A stretch of 64,000 nt of DNA, from assembly GCF_026341275.1 (NCBI RefSeq), contig NZ_JAIFZO010000002.1, forward strand, positions 3,564,118 to 3,628,117. Reading direction: 5' to 3'. Origin of the DNA: Streptomyces ortus. Its GTDB lineage: Bacteria; Actinomycetota; Actinomycetes; Streptomycetales; Streptomycetaceae. A model generated the notes under the pieces. It was not told where the DNA came from, ran no database searches, and worked only from the letters and a program-made list of their open reading frames with translations. Below, in pieces: positions 52,301 through 59,785 of the stretch. Position 1 is the stretch's first letter, and every line of letters starts with the position of its first letter. The translations under genes were made by a program, and so were the position numbers.

Positions 52301-54651
52301 GCCCCGATCTGACGTTCCCGGCCGACTGGACCACGAATCTCGACCCGTTCGCGCTGGCGGACTCGGCGTCCGCGAAGCGTCCCAAGCCCCACACCCGGTA
52401 CACCCTGCTGTCGATCATCAGATGTCATCTCGACTACGGCGACGCGGAGTTCACCCGGGAGACCGACGAGTCGGTCGCGCACGCCCGTACCCTCTACGTC
52501 ACCGCCCGCCGACTGCTCGGCTCCGCCGCTCTGGTGCCCCAGACGCCGACGAACCTCGGTGAGCCGGCGCTGCCGATCCCGGAGGTCCGCACCCTGCGCA
52601 CCCGGGTGGACATGCAACTGGCCAAGCTCCGCCAGGGCCGCAACATCGCCGGCATGCCGCGCACGCAGGGCCTCGCGGCGGCGACGGTCAGTCAGCCGAC
52701 CCCGTACCGCTGCAAGGTGCTGCTGGAGCGGGCCGGGCAACTCGCCGCGCAGGCCGCCCAGATGGAGGCCGGCTACCTCTCCGCCCTGGAGAAGTACGAC
52801 GACCGCAATCTGCGTGTCTACGACGCCCTCAAGGCGATCGATCTGAGCGCGGCGCAGGCCAGGGTGGCGCTGAGCCGGGTCGACGAGGCCCACGATGCCG
52901 TCACCGCCGCCACGGCGCAGCTGACGAAGGCCGAGACCATGGCCGCGTCCTATGCCGAAGCTCTCGAAGCGCCCACGAACAGGTATGAGCAGGACCTGCT
53001 CGACAACTACGGCGAGATGCGCGACATCAGGGACGCGATCACGGTGGCGGACACCGCTCTCGCCATCGCGCAGGCGGCGTCGTCCGGGGCCAGCCTGATG
53101 GACGCGATCTTCAGCGGTGGTGCCCGGCAGGCCCTCGCCATCTCGATGAGTGCGACCGCGGCCGTCAAGGGCGGTTTCCAGCTCCAGCAGAACCATCTGG
53201 AGGCGCAGTTGCAGGCCAATCAGCTGCGGGCCGGCATCGAGCAGCGCAAGGACGAGTGGCGGCGCCAGCAGGTGGCCGCCCAGCAGGACATCCAGATCGC
53301 CGCCGCGCAGGTCACCGTGGCGGACGACCAGGTCACGATCGCCGAGCGGGAACAGGACGTCGCGACGCTCCAGCACGACCAGGCGACGGCCACCCTGACC
53401 TTCCTCAACGGCCAGTTCACCAACGCCGACCTGTACCTCTGGATGAGCAACACCCTCGGCGGGGTGTACCGGTACTTCCTGCAGCAGGCCACCGCGACGG
53501 CCCGGCAGGCGCAGGCCCAACTCGCCTTCGAGCGGGCGGAACCCGCCCGGGTGCTGATCCGCCAGGACTACGGCCAGACGCCGGCCGAGATGACCTCGAA
53601 CGCCGGTCCCGACCGGCGGGGCCTCACCGGCGCGGAACAGCTCGCCCAGGACCTGGCCCGGCTCGACGAGTACGCCTTCAGCTCCGCGCGCCGGCGCCTG
53701 AACCTCTCGCAGACGTTCTCGCTGGCCCGTCTGATGCCGGTGGAGTTCCTGGAGTTCCGCCGGACGGGCACGCTCGCCTTCACCACCCCCACGGCGTTGT
53801 TCGACGCCGACTTCCCCGGCCACTACCTCCGGCTGGTCCGTCAGGTGCGCACCAGCCTTGTCGCGCTGGTGCCGCCGGACCGGGGAATCCGCGCCACCCT
53901 CTACTCGAACGGCATCTCGCGGGTCACCACCGGTCGGGACGGCACGTTCCAGGAGGTCGTGGTGCGCAGCGATCCGGGGGTCGTCGCCCTGACATCGCCG
54001 ATGAACGCCAGCGGGGTGTTCGAGTTCGACGCCCAGTCGGACATGCTGCTGCCGTTCGAGGGCAGCGGCGTGGACACCACCTGGGAGTTCCGGCTGCCGC
54101 CCGCCGCCAATCCACTCGACTACTCCACCATCGTCGACCTGCTGGTCACGGTGGACTACACCGCCGCATACGACGGCACCTACCGCGAGCAGGTGGTCAC
54201 CCGGCTCAACGCCGACCGGGACCGTGGCGCCGACTGTGTGTTCAGCCTGGCGAGGGACTTCCCGGACCAGTGGTACGACCTCAACAACCCGGCCGACCCC
54301 ACCGCGAGGTCGATCACGCTCCCGCTGCGCGACATCGACTTCCCGGCCGGGATCGGAGAGCTCACCACCGCCGCGGTCGCGGTTCGCCTGGCGAGCGACG
54401 CGCCGGTTCCCGACACCACGGTCTCCCTGTCCCGTGGGGCGAGCGGCGGCCGGGCGACGGCGACCAACGGCGTCGCCGGCACCCGGCGGGGCAATGCCGC
54501 GGCCTGGAACGCCTTACTGGGGACCGGTCCGGCGGGCGACTGGCAACTGGGTTTCGACGCGGGCGCCGGCGCTGTGTTCGAGTCGGGCACACTCGACGAC
54601 GTCCTGCTGGTCCTGAGCTGGACGGGAGAGGCACCGGCCTGGGAACTCTGA
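49336..54651 (+). CDS. Tc toxin subunit A (TcA), short form with Ig-like N-terminus
   Basis: 1771 aa; TcA proteins are usually about 2300-2500. Residues 1-330 are beta-rich Ig-like modules (TVHLWATDNAGNVTAK). A helical part follows (about 330-740). The neuraminidase-like region (about 750-860) has FFVDMLAGGTLRTSRIGQA and TWQAATTAFLFPERHLDP; at about 1030, DYGDAEFTRETDESVAHA matches the TcA shell signature. Long coiled coils (about 1150-1420) form the translocation channel, with a hydrophobic tip near 1240-1285 and FTNADLYLWMSNTLGGVY at ~1360. The TcB-binding domain is at the C-terminus (about 1455-1771; SLARLMPVEFLEFRRTG, LFDADFPGHYLRLVR). TcA pentamers bind cells and inject the TcC payload. 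No signal peptide. AGAAGGAGAGAG precedes the ATG. Confidence 0.9.
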   Translation: MTVTVQITGPAANAVVRRTVVVTAQVNGLVPPGGDHDPYDILNSVMVTVAGQPAVQATGSGGGWTAQVPLPASVTPGTQISVKVTANYRAIDWYVPYPEQWPDVWSATSTPISVSQTVQVQAASPPAFTWTSPAAGSTVDLFEGSGQITAQFNVTRAQITPLTLSITRDNTTTPVAWAGVTSYRIPVSLLPMPLGARTVTFTCTDPDGLTATQTRTFTGRDASPPNLQVSPVTVFGDSKGTATAPLQGTAPDAQSGMTGGSAKVEWALSPTGTRTLAKPGAGSDFRNWTADVPLTGFGAHTVHLWATDNAGNVTAKDVQATVISSYVPESLEQRLDEREYLAALLSFAHGQVNVPGPPAAPLDTATLVAALGQPLDRLSQPLSAEAGLGGHEVNQLRIPVELLRARIAATNTPTAPGAALEQEYRGTAYASLLAAAGTSYAELRLARGADATARRALADRLGIRLRTTAPDELDQLLVDGPALTEAGLETLFGLPSTTAADPLRVPAVPLLLGWRLAAQSLAWAGQDQHPDAPRAFEVLADPDVIDADDVIDGPAGDPVRKLLTDRAQALSAYRATLSALRTGRTPAAALTAMLTLAQPGLDLAALAAQDAQGADIGGALAARGLARGGFLYLRQLSALAGAGTVTTAEWDDGLAVLTGAYKRQQLYPAWRAAESGFVLSPDFFVTGGAGPAPGPYRAEGGARAAWQSVLRARIAQREALGEADAQAVAAAEQAALPVLRDALLADLAATTTAAGEVGESMSARFFVDMLAGGTLRTSRIGQAVESVQSLLSAKRSGELAPDHPAAGWTFRNGPETFAAAWAWLGEQGTWQAATTAFLFPERHLDPALLVPSTRTMTPGTPTLPLDILFAQVSGPGVTFTAGTAVKLAADYLTAKRITLPASYTYLDPQRRLAHQTALAGTSSGIEAVQNTGHADNREIFWAVPMLLAQRLQAAGDYRAALDWYWIVLPYDLASPTSIYSRINGETLSGPDLTFPADWTTNLDPFALADSASAKRPKPHTRYTLLSIIRCHLDYGDAEFTRETDESVAHARTLYVTARRLLGSAALVPQTPTNLGEPALPIPEVRTLRTRVDMQLAKLRQGRNIAGMPRTQGLAAATVSQPTPYRCKVLLERAGQLAAQAAQMEAGYLSALEKYDDRNLRVYDALKAIDLSAAQARVALSRVDEAHDAVTAATAQLTKAETMAASYAEALEAPTNRYEQDLLDNYGEMRDIRDAITVADTALAIAQAASSGASLMDAIFSGGARQALAISMSATAAVKGGFQLQQNHLEAQLQANQLRAGIEQRKDEWRRQQVAAQQDIQIAAAQVTVADDQVTIAEREQDVATLQHDQATATLTFLNGQFTNADLYLWMSNTLGGVYRYFLQQATATARQAQAQLAFERAEPARVLIRQDYGQTPAEMTSNAGPDRRGLTGAEQLAQDLARLDEYAFSSARRRLNLSQTFSLARLMPVEFLEFRRTGTLAFTTPTALFDADFPGHYLRLVRQVRTSLVALVPPDRGIRATLYSNGISRVTTGRDGTFQEVVVRSDPGVVALTSPMNASGVFEFDAQSDMLLPFEGSGVDTTWEFRLPPAANPLDYSTIVDLLVTVDYTAAYDGTYREQVVTRLNADRDRGADCVFSLARDFPDQWYDLNNPADPTARSITLPLRDIDFPAGIGELTTAAVAVRLASDAPVPDTTVSLSRGASGGRATATNGVAGTRRGNAAAWNALLGTGPAGDWQLGFDAGAGAVFESGTLDDVLLVLSWTGEAPAWEL

Positions 54652-54745
54652 ACCGGCCCGTGCTCATCAGCCACCTCCGCCCCGGTCCTGTGGCCGGGCC
54701 GGGATCGGCGGGAGGATCCCCGTCGGGAACCCTCCCCGTGCCTCG

Positions 54746-55627
54746 TCAGGGCTGGATGTTCTCCAGGTCCTGGAGGAGGCCCGGGTGCTCGGGTTCCCAG
54801 CCGAGTGCCTCGCGGGTACGGGCACTGGAGGAGGGCTGGTCCGTTGCGAAGATCGGGCCGAGCGGACCGTACGCGTCCTGCGGTACGGACTCCACCGGCA
54901 GCCCGAGCCGCCGGCCGATGACCGCGGCGATGTCGCGCACCCGGTCGCCTTCGTCGGCCACGGCGTGCCAGGCGGACCCGGCGGGCCCGCGCTCCAGAGC
55001 GAGCCGGAAGAGGACGGCCGCGTCGAGTGCGTGCACCGCGGGCCACCGCTGGGTGCCGTCGCCCGGACAGCCGGACACTCCGGTCCGGCGCGCGGTCTCG
55101 GTCAGCACTCCGGCGAACCCGCCCGTGCCCTGGTGGTGCACTGTCCGGGGCAGGCGTACGGCCGTGCTGCGGACCCCTCGTGCGGACAGGCCCAGGATCT
55201 CGTTGACCGTGCGGCCACGTCCGCCCACCGGACCGTCGGTCGGCAGCGGGTCGGCCTCGGTGGAGGCCCGGCCCGGTACCCACGGCGTACCCGAGACGGT
55301 GACGAGGGGGCGGTCGCTTCCTGCGAGTGCCTCGCCCAGGACGGTGAGCGCGGCGGTCTCCTCGGCGATCGCCGAGGCGAGGGCTTCGGGACTGCTGAAG
55401 TCGTTGCGGAACGCCAGGTGGATCACTCCGTCGGTCCGGGCGACGCCGGCGCGGAGGACGTCCAGGTCGGCGAGACCTCCCTTGAGCGGCTCGGCGCCCG
55501 ACGCCTCGGCGGCCCGCGCCGACGCGTCGGAGCGGGTGAGCGCCAGGACGGTGTGGCCGTTGCCGAGCAGTTCGGCGACGACCGCGGTGCCGATCAGACC
55601 GGTGCCACCGGTGACGAGAACACGCAT
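54746..55627 (-). CDS. NAD(P)-dependent epimerase/reductase (extended SDR)
   Basis: 293 aa. The NAD(P) motif is GGTGLIG (residues 7-13); the rest follows the atypical extended SDR pattern (VIHLAFRNDF, VTVSGTPWVPG). The substrate is unknown. The ATG at 55627 follows GGGAG. The frame remains open further upstream into the divergent gene, but that part is antisense and has no start signal. It shares two operators with the divergent TetR regulator, which presumably represses it. Confidence 0.85.
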   Translation of the reverse strand: MRVLVTGGTGLIGTAVVAELLGNGHTVLALTRSDASARAAEASGAEPLKGGLADLDVLRAGVARTDGVIHLAFRNDFSSPEALASAIAEETAALTVLGEALAGSDRPLVTVSGTPWVPGRASTEADPLPTDGPVGGRGRTVNEILGLSARGVRSTAVRLPRTVHHQGTGGFAGVLTETARRTGVSGCPGDGTQRWPAVHALDAAVLFRLALERGPAGSAWHAVADEGDRVRDIAAVIGRRLGLPVESVPQDAYGPLGPIFATDQPSSSARTREALGWEPEHPGLLQDLENIQP

Positions 55628-55643
55628 GAAAATCTCCCGCAAG

Positions 55644-55697
55644 TGATAGGACTCTTGTCCCATCACTGTACAGGGTGATGGGACAAGAGTCCCGTCA
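55644..55697. promoter_or_regulatory. Two TetR operators between divergent genes
   Basis: Two 22-bp near-palindromes at 55644-55665 (arms TGATAGGAC / GTCCCATCA) and 55676-55697 (arms TGATGGGAC / GTCCCGTCA), each with a four-base centre and one arm mismatch. They lie in opposite orientation, ten bases apart. Together they cover the promoter regions of the reductase and the TetR gene. Confidence 0.85.
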
Positions 55698-55711
55698 CGT
55701 ATGATCGGCTC

Positions 55712-56290
55712 ATGGGTCGATGGGAACCGGGCGCACGCGAACGCCTCGTCATGGCGGCTGTCGATCTGTTCATCGAGCAGGGATACGACGCCACGACGGT
55801 CACGCAGATCGCCGAGCGCGCCGGAGTCACCAAGAGCACGTTCTTCCGGCATTTCCCCGACAAGCGCGAGCTGCTGGTCGCCGGGCAGGAGACGCTGAGC
55901 GGGCTGCTGACGGAGGGCATCGCCGAGGCACCCGACACGGCCACCCCGCTGGAGGCGGTCGCCGCCGGCCTTGTGCGGGCCTCGGGCGCGATGGGGCCCA
56001 TGAACCGCGAACTGGCCCCACGGGTGAAGGCCGCCGTCGCCGCCAGCACCGAACTGCAGGAGCGCGACGTTCTCAAGAGCGTCAGCCTCGCGGCCACGAT
56101 GGCGGCGGCCCTGACCGCCCGGGGCGTCCCCGGCCCAACCGCGGACCTCGCGGGTGAACTGGGCATCCTGGCCTTCAAGCGGGGGTTCGCCGAATGGTCC
56201 GAAGGTGAGCGTGGCGCCGAGGACGCACTGGCGGGGTACACCTTGGCGGCACTGGACGAACTGCGGGCGGCGAGCGCGACGCTGGGCTGA
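55712..56290 (+). CDS. TetR-family regulator
   Basis: 192 aa. The N-terminal helix-turn-helix is typical (LFIEQGYDATTVTQIAERAG, VTKSTFFRHFPDKRELL). The C-terminal ligand domain is not assignable. The ATG at 55712 is preceded by TATGAT (55700-55705) at a distance of six bases, suggesting a leaderless mRNA; the second operator ends just before this -10. It probably represses itself and the divergent reductase. Confidence 0.9.
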   Translation: MGRWEPGARERLVMAAVDLFIEQGYDATTVTQIAERAGVTKSTFFRHFPDKRELLVAGQETLSGLLTEGIAEAPDTATPLEAVAAGLVRASGAMGPMNRELAPRVKAAVAASTELQERDVLKSVSLAATMAAALTARGVPGPTADLAGELGILAFKRGFAEWSEGERGAEDALAGYTLAALDELRAASATLG

Positions 56291-56360
56291 CGCGCCGGCG
56301 GCCTTCACCTACCGACCGGCACGCGCCGACCAGCACTCACCGACCGACCCATGACTACCG

Positions 56361-56765
56361 CTACGGCCGCTGCGCCGTGCCCGGCATCCCACGGCGCGGC
56401 GGAACCGGGCGCTTGAGCCCGAGGCGGTGGCCCGTCCCGGCGAGAGTGTCCCGGAGCTGCTCTCCGCCGGTGAGCCGGTAGGACCGAGGCGACCGGGATG
56501 ACCGGGACGACCGGTCCCAGGCGTTCCGTGCCGTCGTGAGCGCCCGGCCCCGGTAGGTGCGGAGTTGGCTGCGGGAGAGCCGGGCGCGCTGTCCCCCGCC
56601 GGTCATCATGGCGTTGACCGATGCCATCGGGTCGCCCCCGATCGCCCGCGAGGCGACGGCCCCGACCACCAAGGGGACGAGCACGACCGCGAGCGCCGAA
56701 CCGGTGGTGACAGCGGTGCGGGTGGCGGAACGCAGGGGGCGGGCAGACGGCATGTCCTTGGTCAT
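56361..56765 (-). CDS. Unknown 134-residue membrane protein
   Basis: One hydrophobic segment near the N-terminus (GSALAVVLVPLVVGAVA) follows a basic stretch; the rest is Arg/Ser-rich and probably disordered. The ribosome site is weak and codon use is less clean than that of the neighbours, so it may be a poorly conserved gene or not a gene. Function unknown. Confidence 0.4.
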   Translation of the reverse strand: MTKDMPSARPLRSATRTAVTTGSALAVVLVPLVVGAVASRAIGGDPMASVNAMMTGGGQRARLSRSQLRTYRGRALTTARNAWDRSSRSSRSPRSYRLTGGEQLRDTLAGTGHRLGLKRPVPPRRGMPGTAQRP

Positions 56766-56843
56766 GAGGACAGTTCAGCACCGTTCGCGCGGCGGGGCAT
56801 CGGACGGCCTACTCAGTCGACTCGGCCGGCGTACTCAGTCGTA

Positions 56844-56878
56844 GCGGCGGCCCGGGGGCGTGGGCACCGGGCCGCCGC
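56844..56878. terminator. Hairpin terminator after GH30
   Basis: Perfect 12-bp arms, GCGGCGGCCCGG and CCGGGCCGCCGC, around an 11-base loop, 38 bases beyond the stop of the minus-strand GH30 gene. Confidence 0.7.
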
Positions 56879-56916
56879 CGCGTGCGCGGTGACGGCCAGG
56901 TGCGGCGGGCGGTGGA

Positions 56917-58806
56917 TCAGGAGGTCAGCCGGAAGGACTGGGCCGCCGAACCGGAGCAGGTCTGCTGGGAGAGCTTCGCGCCGTTGGCGGTGGACGATCC
57001 GTCGACGGCGAGGCACTTGCCGCTGTGCCGGGCGACGAAGCGGTACTGCCCCGAGGCCACGGACTCCGCACGCCACTGCTGGTTGGCGCCGCCCGTGTAG
57101 TCCCACAGATGGACCTTGACGCCGTCCGCGGTCGCGCCGGCGCCACCGTCCACGTCCCAGGACTTGTTGTTGTGCTGGTTGACGACCTGGTAGTAGCCGT
57201 CACCGGTGGAGCGGAACTGCCACTTCTCGTTGGCGCCGTCACCGCACGACCACTGCTGGAGCGCCGTGCCGTTGGCGGTACCCCAGTCGGTGGCGTCCAG
57301 GCAGGCCCCGCTGTTGGTGTTCGCCACCCGGTACCAGGCAGTGGTGTCGATCGGGCCGGTCGGTTCGCCGCCGCCGGACGGGTTCCACACGAAGGTCGCG
57401 ACCGCACCGGCCGGCAGGGTGTAGGCCAGCGAGCGGCCGTTGTCGGTGAGGGAGAAGCGCTGCGTGCCGCCGGTGTTCACGACGTAGGCGACGCGGGTGC
57501 CGTCCGGATTCTGGAAGGCGACGTTCTGGATGCCGCCTCCCGGGCTGGTGGAGCCGATCCGGGTGGCGCCGACCTTCACGAACTTGCTGATGTGGCCGAG
57601 CGAATAATATTCCGCACCCCGGGTGACGTTGCCGTTCGCGATCTCCACCACGCCGTTGCACCGGGTGCCGCACAGGCCCTGGTGCGGGCCGCCGCTCTGG
57701 TTGAGGGCGAGGTTCCAGGTCAGTACGGTCTCGCCGCCGTTGCGCATGTTCTGCACGACGAGGTTCTCGGCCTGCCACCGCAGGCTGTCGCCGAAGGTGC
57801 CGGCCGGGTTGTCGCTGTCGGTGCCGGAGCACTCCGTGAAGAAGACGCGCTTGCCGGTGGCGTAGACCTGCTGCTGGGCGGTGGGACTGCCGGCGTAGCA
57901 GTGGAAGGCGGCGCCGATGACCCGGTTGATCCCGTTCGTACGGGAGAACACGTCGAGCGGGTAGTTCGGGTGGTCCCAGTTGTGGTCGAAGGCGAGGATG
58001 TTCGTCGGCAGCCCGGCCGCGGTCAGCCGCTGATCCAGGACGCGGACGAAGTCGGCCTGCTGTGCCGAGCTCATCGACATCGAGGGGTAACTCGTCGGGT
58101 TCTCGGGCTCGTTCTGCACCGTGAGGTCGGTGAGGGTGATGCCCTCCTGGCCGTACGCCTTGACCGCCTTGACCAGGTAGTCCGCGAAGTCACCGTAGTG
58201 TTCGGTCCGCAGGCTGCCGCCGTTGAGCGAGTTGTTCGTCTTCATCCAGGCGGGCGGCGACCAGGGCGTGCCCATGAAGCGGATGGACGGGTTGACGCCG
58301 AGGGCCTGCTTGACGACGGGGATGATCTCCGCTTTGTCGCGGTCGATGGAAAACTGTCCGCGGGTGTCCTCGTAGGAGTACGGACTGTTGGAGGCGTCGA
58401 AGTCCGTGCTGGCCAGCGGCTGGCGCAGGTAGGACAGACCGATCCCGTCGCCCGAGGTGGAAAACAGTGAGCGCATCAACTCGCTGCGCCTGTCCGCCGG
58501 GAGCCCTTGTATGAGGCGCGCGGACGCTCCGGTGACCGAGGCGCCGGCGCCGGTGTAGCGCTGGCTCCGCTGGTTGCCGTCGATGCGCACGTCGGTGCCC
58601 TGCGGCGAGCCGTTGAAGGTGAGGGTGCCGTCGGAGCTGAGCTTGCGGGCACCGTCCCCGGTGGTCACCCAGACCTGGGCGACCGGGTCGGCTGCGTGTG
58701 CGGTGCCGCCGCCCGTGAGCCCGAGACCGGCGGCGGCGAGGGCCAGGGTCAGGGCGGCGGCCCCTGCCCGTGCTGAACGGATTCTTCGAAGAGGGAGATG
58801 TGACAC
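56917..58806 (-). CDS. Secreted GH30 glucanase with C-terminal ricin-type lectin
   Basis: 629 aa. A signal peptide covers residues 1-38 (cleavage after GGTAHA). The GH30 catalytic domain (about 60-470) has TPWSPPAWMKTN, the acid/base Glu233 in QNEPENPTSY and the nucleophile Glu325 in FFTECSG. A ricin B-lectin/CBM13 trefoil is at the C-terminus (about 495-629; QxW motifs LQQWSC, NQQWRAE). Similar enzymes are endo-beta-1,6-glucanases or glucosylceramidase-like; beta-1,6-glucan of fungal walls is the likely target. The GTG at 58806 follows GAAGGAGAG. It is divergent from a TetR gene with an inverted repeat between them. Confidence 0.87.
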   Translation of the reverse strand: MSHLPLRRIRSARAGAAALTLALAAAGLGLTGGGTAHAADPVAQVWVTTGDGARKLSSDGTLTFNGSPQGTDVRIDGNQRSQRYTGAGASVTGASARLIQGLPADRRSELMRSLFSTSGDGIGLSYLRQPLASTDFDASNSPYSYEDTRGQFSIDRDKAEIIPVVKQALGVNPSIRFMGTPWSPPAWMKTNNSLNGGSLRTEHYGDFADYLVKAVKAYGQEGITLTDLTVQNEPENPTSYPSMSMSSAQQADFVRVLDQRLTAAGLPTNILAFDHNWDHPNYPLDVFSRTNGINRVIGAAFHCYAGSPTAQQQVYATGKRVFFTECSGTDSDNPAGTFGDSLRWQAENLVVQNMRNGGETVLTWNLALNQSGGPHQGLCGTRCNGVVEIANGNVTRGAEYYSLGHISKFVKVGATRIGSTSPGGGIQNVAFQNPDGTRVAYVVNTGGTQRFSLTDNGRSLAYTLPAGAVATFVWNPSGGGEPTGPIDTTAWYRVANTNSGACLDATDWGTANGTALQQWSCGDGANEKWQFRSTGDGYYQVVNQHNNKSWDVDGGAGATADGVKVHLWDYTGGANQQWRAESVASGQYRFVARHSGKCLAVDGSSTANGAKLSQQTCSGSAAQSFRLTS

Positions 58807-58962
58807 GGGTGCGGCTCTCCTTCGGTCGGTGACGCGTGGGGGCCCCGGCCGTCCCGCCTCTTGGTGAGGGGGTGGCGAGCCGGACGGGGTGCGAAGGGGT
58901 GGTGCGCGCGTGCCGCCGAACCGGCGTGGCGCGGCGGAACGACGGCGCCATGAAAGCACACC

Positions 58963-58978
58963 TACTAAACACTTAGTA
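58963..58978. promoter_or_regulatory. TetR operator between GH30 and TetR gene
   Basis: TACTAA-ACAC-TTAGTA, a perfect inverted repeat of 6-bp arms in an AT-rich island within GC-rich DNA. It lies 157 bases upstream of the GH30 start and 76 bases upstream of the regulator, and is the natural candidate for the TetR binding site. Confidence 0.65.
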
Positions 58979-59053
58979 AGTGGTCTGCATCACAAAACGG
59001 AACGTGCCGGAAAGATCATTCGGGGGCCGGGCAGCGCGGCGTATGGTGAACGG

Positions 59054-59698
59054 GTGACTGACCAGTCGGTAGGCCGAGCCGCTCGGGGAGCCCGCGACAG
59101 GCCCCGCGTCCCACGCAGCCCCGAAGCCCGACGGCGCCAGCAGGACATCCTGCACATCGCGATGGACACGTTCGCGGCACGCGGCTACAACAACGCCTCC
59201 CTGGCGGAGATCGCGGACCGGGCGGGCCTCACCCAGGCCGGCGTCCTGCACTACTTCCGCTCCAAGTCGCTGCTGCTGACCAGCGTGCTCGAACTGCGCG
59301 ACGACACGGACATCGAGCAACTCGGCACCGAGCGTCCGCGCGGACTGCGGTTCCTGCACCACCTCGTCGAGACCGCCCGGCGCAACGCCGAACGCGAGGG
59401 CATCGTCCGGCTCTACGCCGTGCTCTCCGCGGAGTCCGTCACCGACGACCACCCGGCCCAGGAGTACTTCCGCAGCCGTTACGCAGGTCTGCGCGGCTTC
59501 GTCGCCGACGCCCTCACGGAGACGTGCCGACTCGGCGACGGCGAGGCGGACGCGGAACGCGCGCGGCACGCGGCCAACGCGGTCATCGCCGTCATGGACG
59601 GCCTCCAGATCCAGTGGCTCCTCGACCCGACCGCGGTCGACATGGCGGCGTCGACGGAACTGGTCATCGACGCGGTCCTCGCCGGGGTGACTCCGTAA
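59054..59698 (+). CDS. TetR-family regulator
   Basis: 214 aa. Helix-turn-helix AMDTFAARGYNNASLAEIAD and LTQAGVLHYFRSKSLLL. The C-terminal ligand domain is of the type found in many actinobacterial sugar-hydrolase loci, but the ligand is unknown. The GTG at 59054 is chosen: TATGGT (59042-59047) lies six bases before it, as in a leaderless promoter. The longer frame upstream would cross the operator. It probably represses the divergent GH30 gene and itself. Confidence 0.88.
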   Translation: MTDQSVGRAARGARDRPRVPRSPEARRRQQDILHIAMDTFAARGYNNASLAEIADRAGLTQAGVLHYFRSKSLLLTSVLELRDDTDIEQLGTERPRGLRFLHHLVETARRNAEREGIVRLYAVLSAESVTDDHPAQEYFRSRYAGLRGFVADALTETCRLGDGEADAERARHAANAVIAVMDGLQIQWLLDPTAVDMAASTELVIDAVLAGVTP

Positions 59699-59752
59699 CC
59701 GTTCCCGGCACGAAGTCCGACGGCACCGCGAGCCGATCGTTATGATGAGCTG

Positions 59753-59771
59753 AATCGCTCAAACGAACATT
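59753..59771. promoter_or_regulatory. Candidate operator of the DeoR/LacI-type regulator
   Basis: AATCGCTCAAACGAACATT. Read on the minus strand it contains CGTTTGAGCG, which is also present before the transporter operon (60896-60913). The shared motif suggests autoregulation. Confidence 0.55.
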
Positions 59772-59785
59772 CGGGGTGGAGCACA

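Noticed and set aside
20944..54651. DUF4157 protein as part of the Tc system
   Set aside because: It is 20 kb away, on the other strand and of a different delivery family; nothing in sequence links the two.
42001..54651. Tc locus as a recent foreign insertion
   Set aside because: No integrase, transposase, repeats or tRNA at the borders, and base composition equals that of the neighbours.
55628..56308. Extension of the reductase reading frame to 520 residues
   Set aside because: The extra part is antisense to a clear TetR gene and crosses two operators; the NAD-binding motif lies right after the ATG at 55627.
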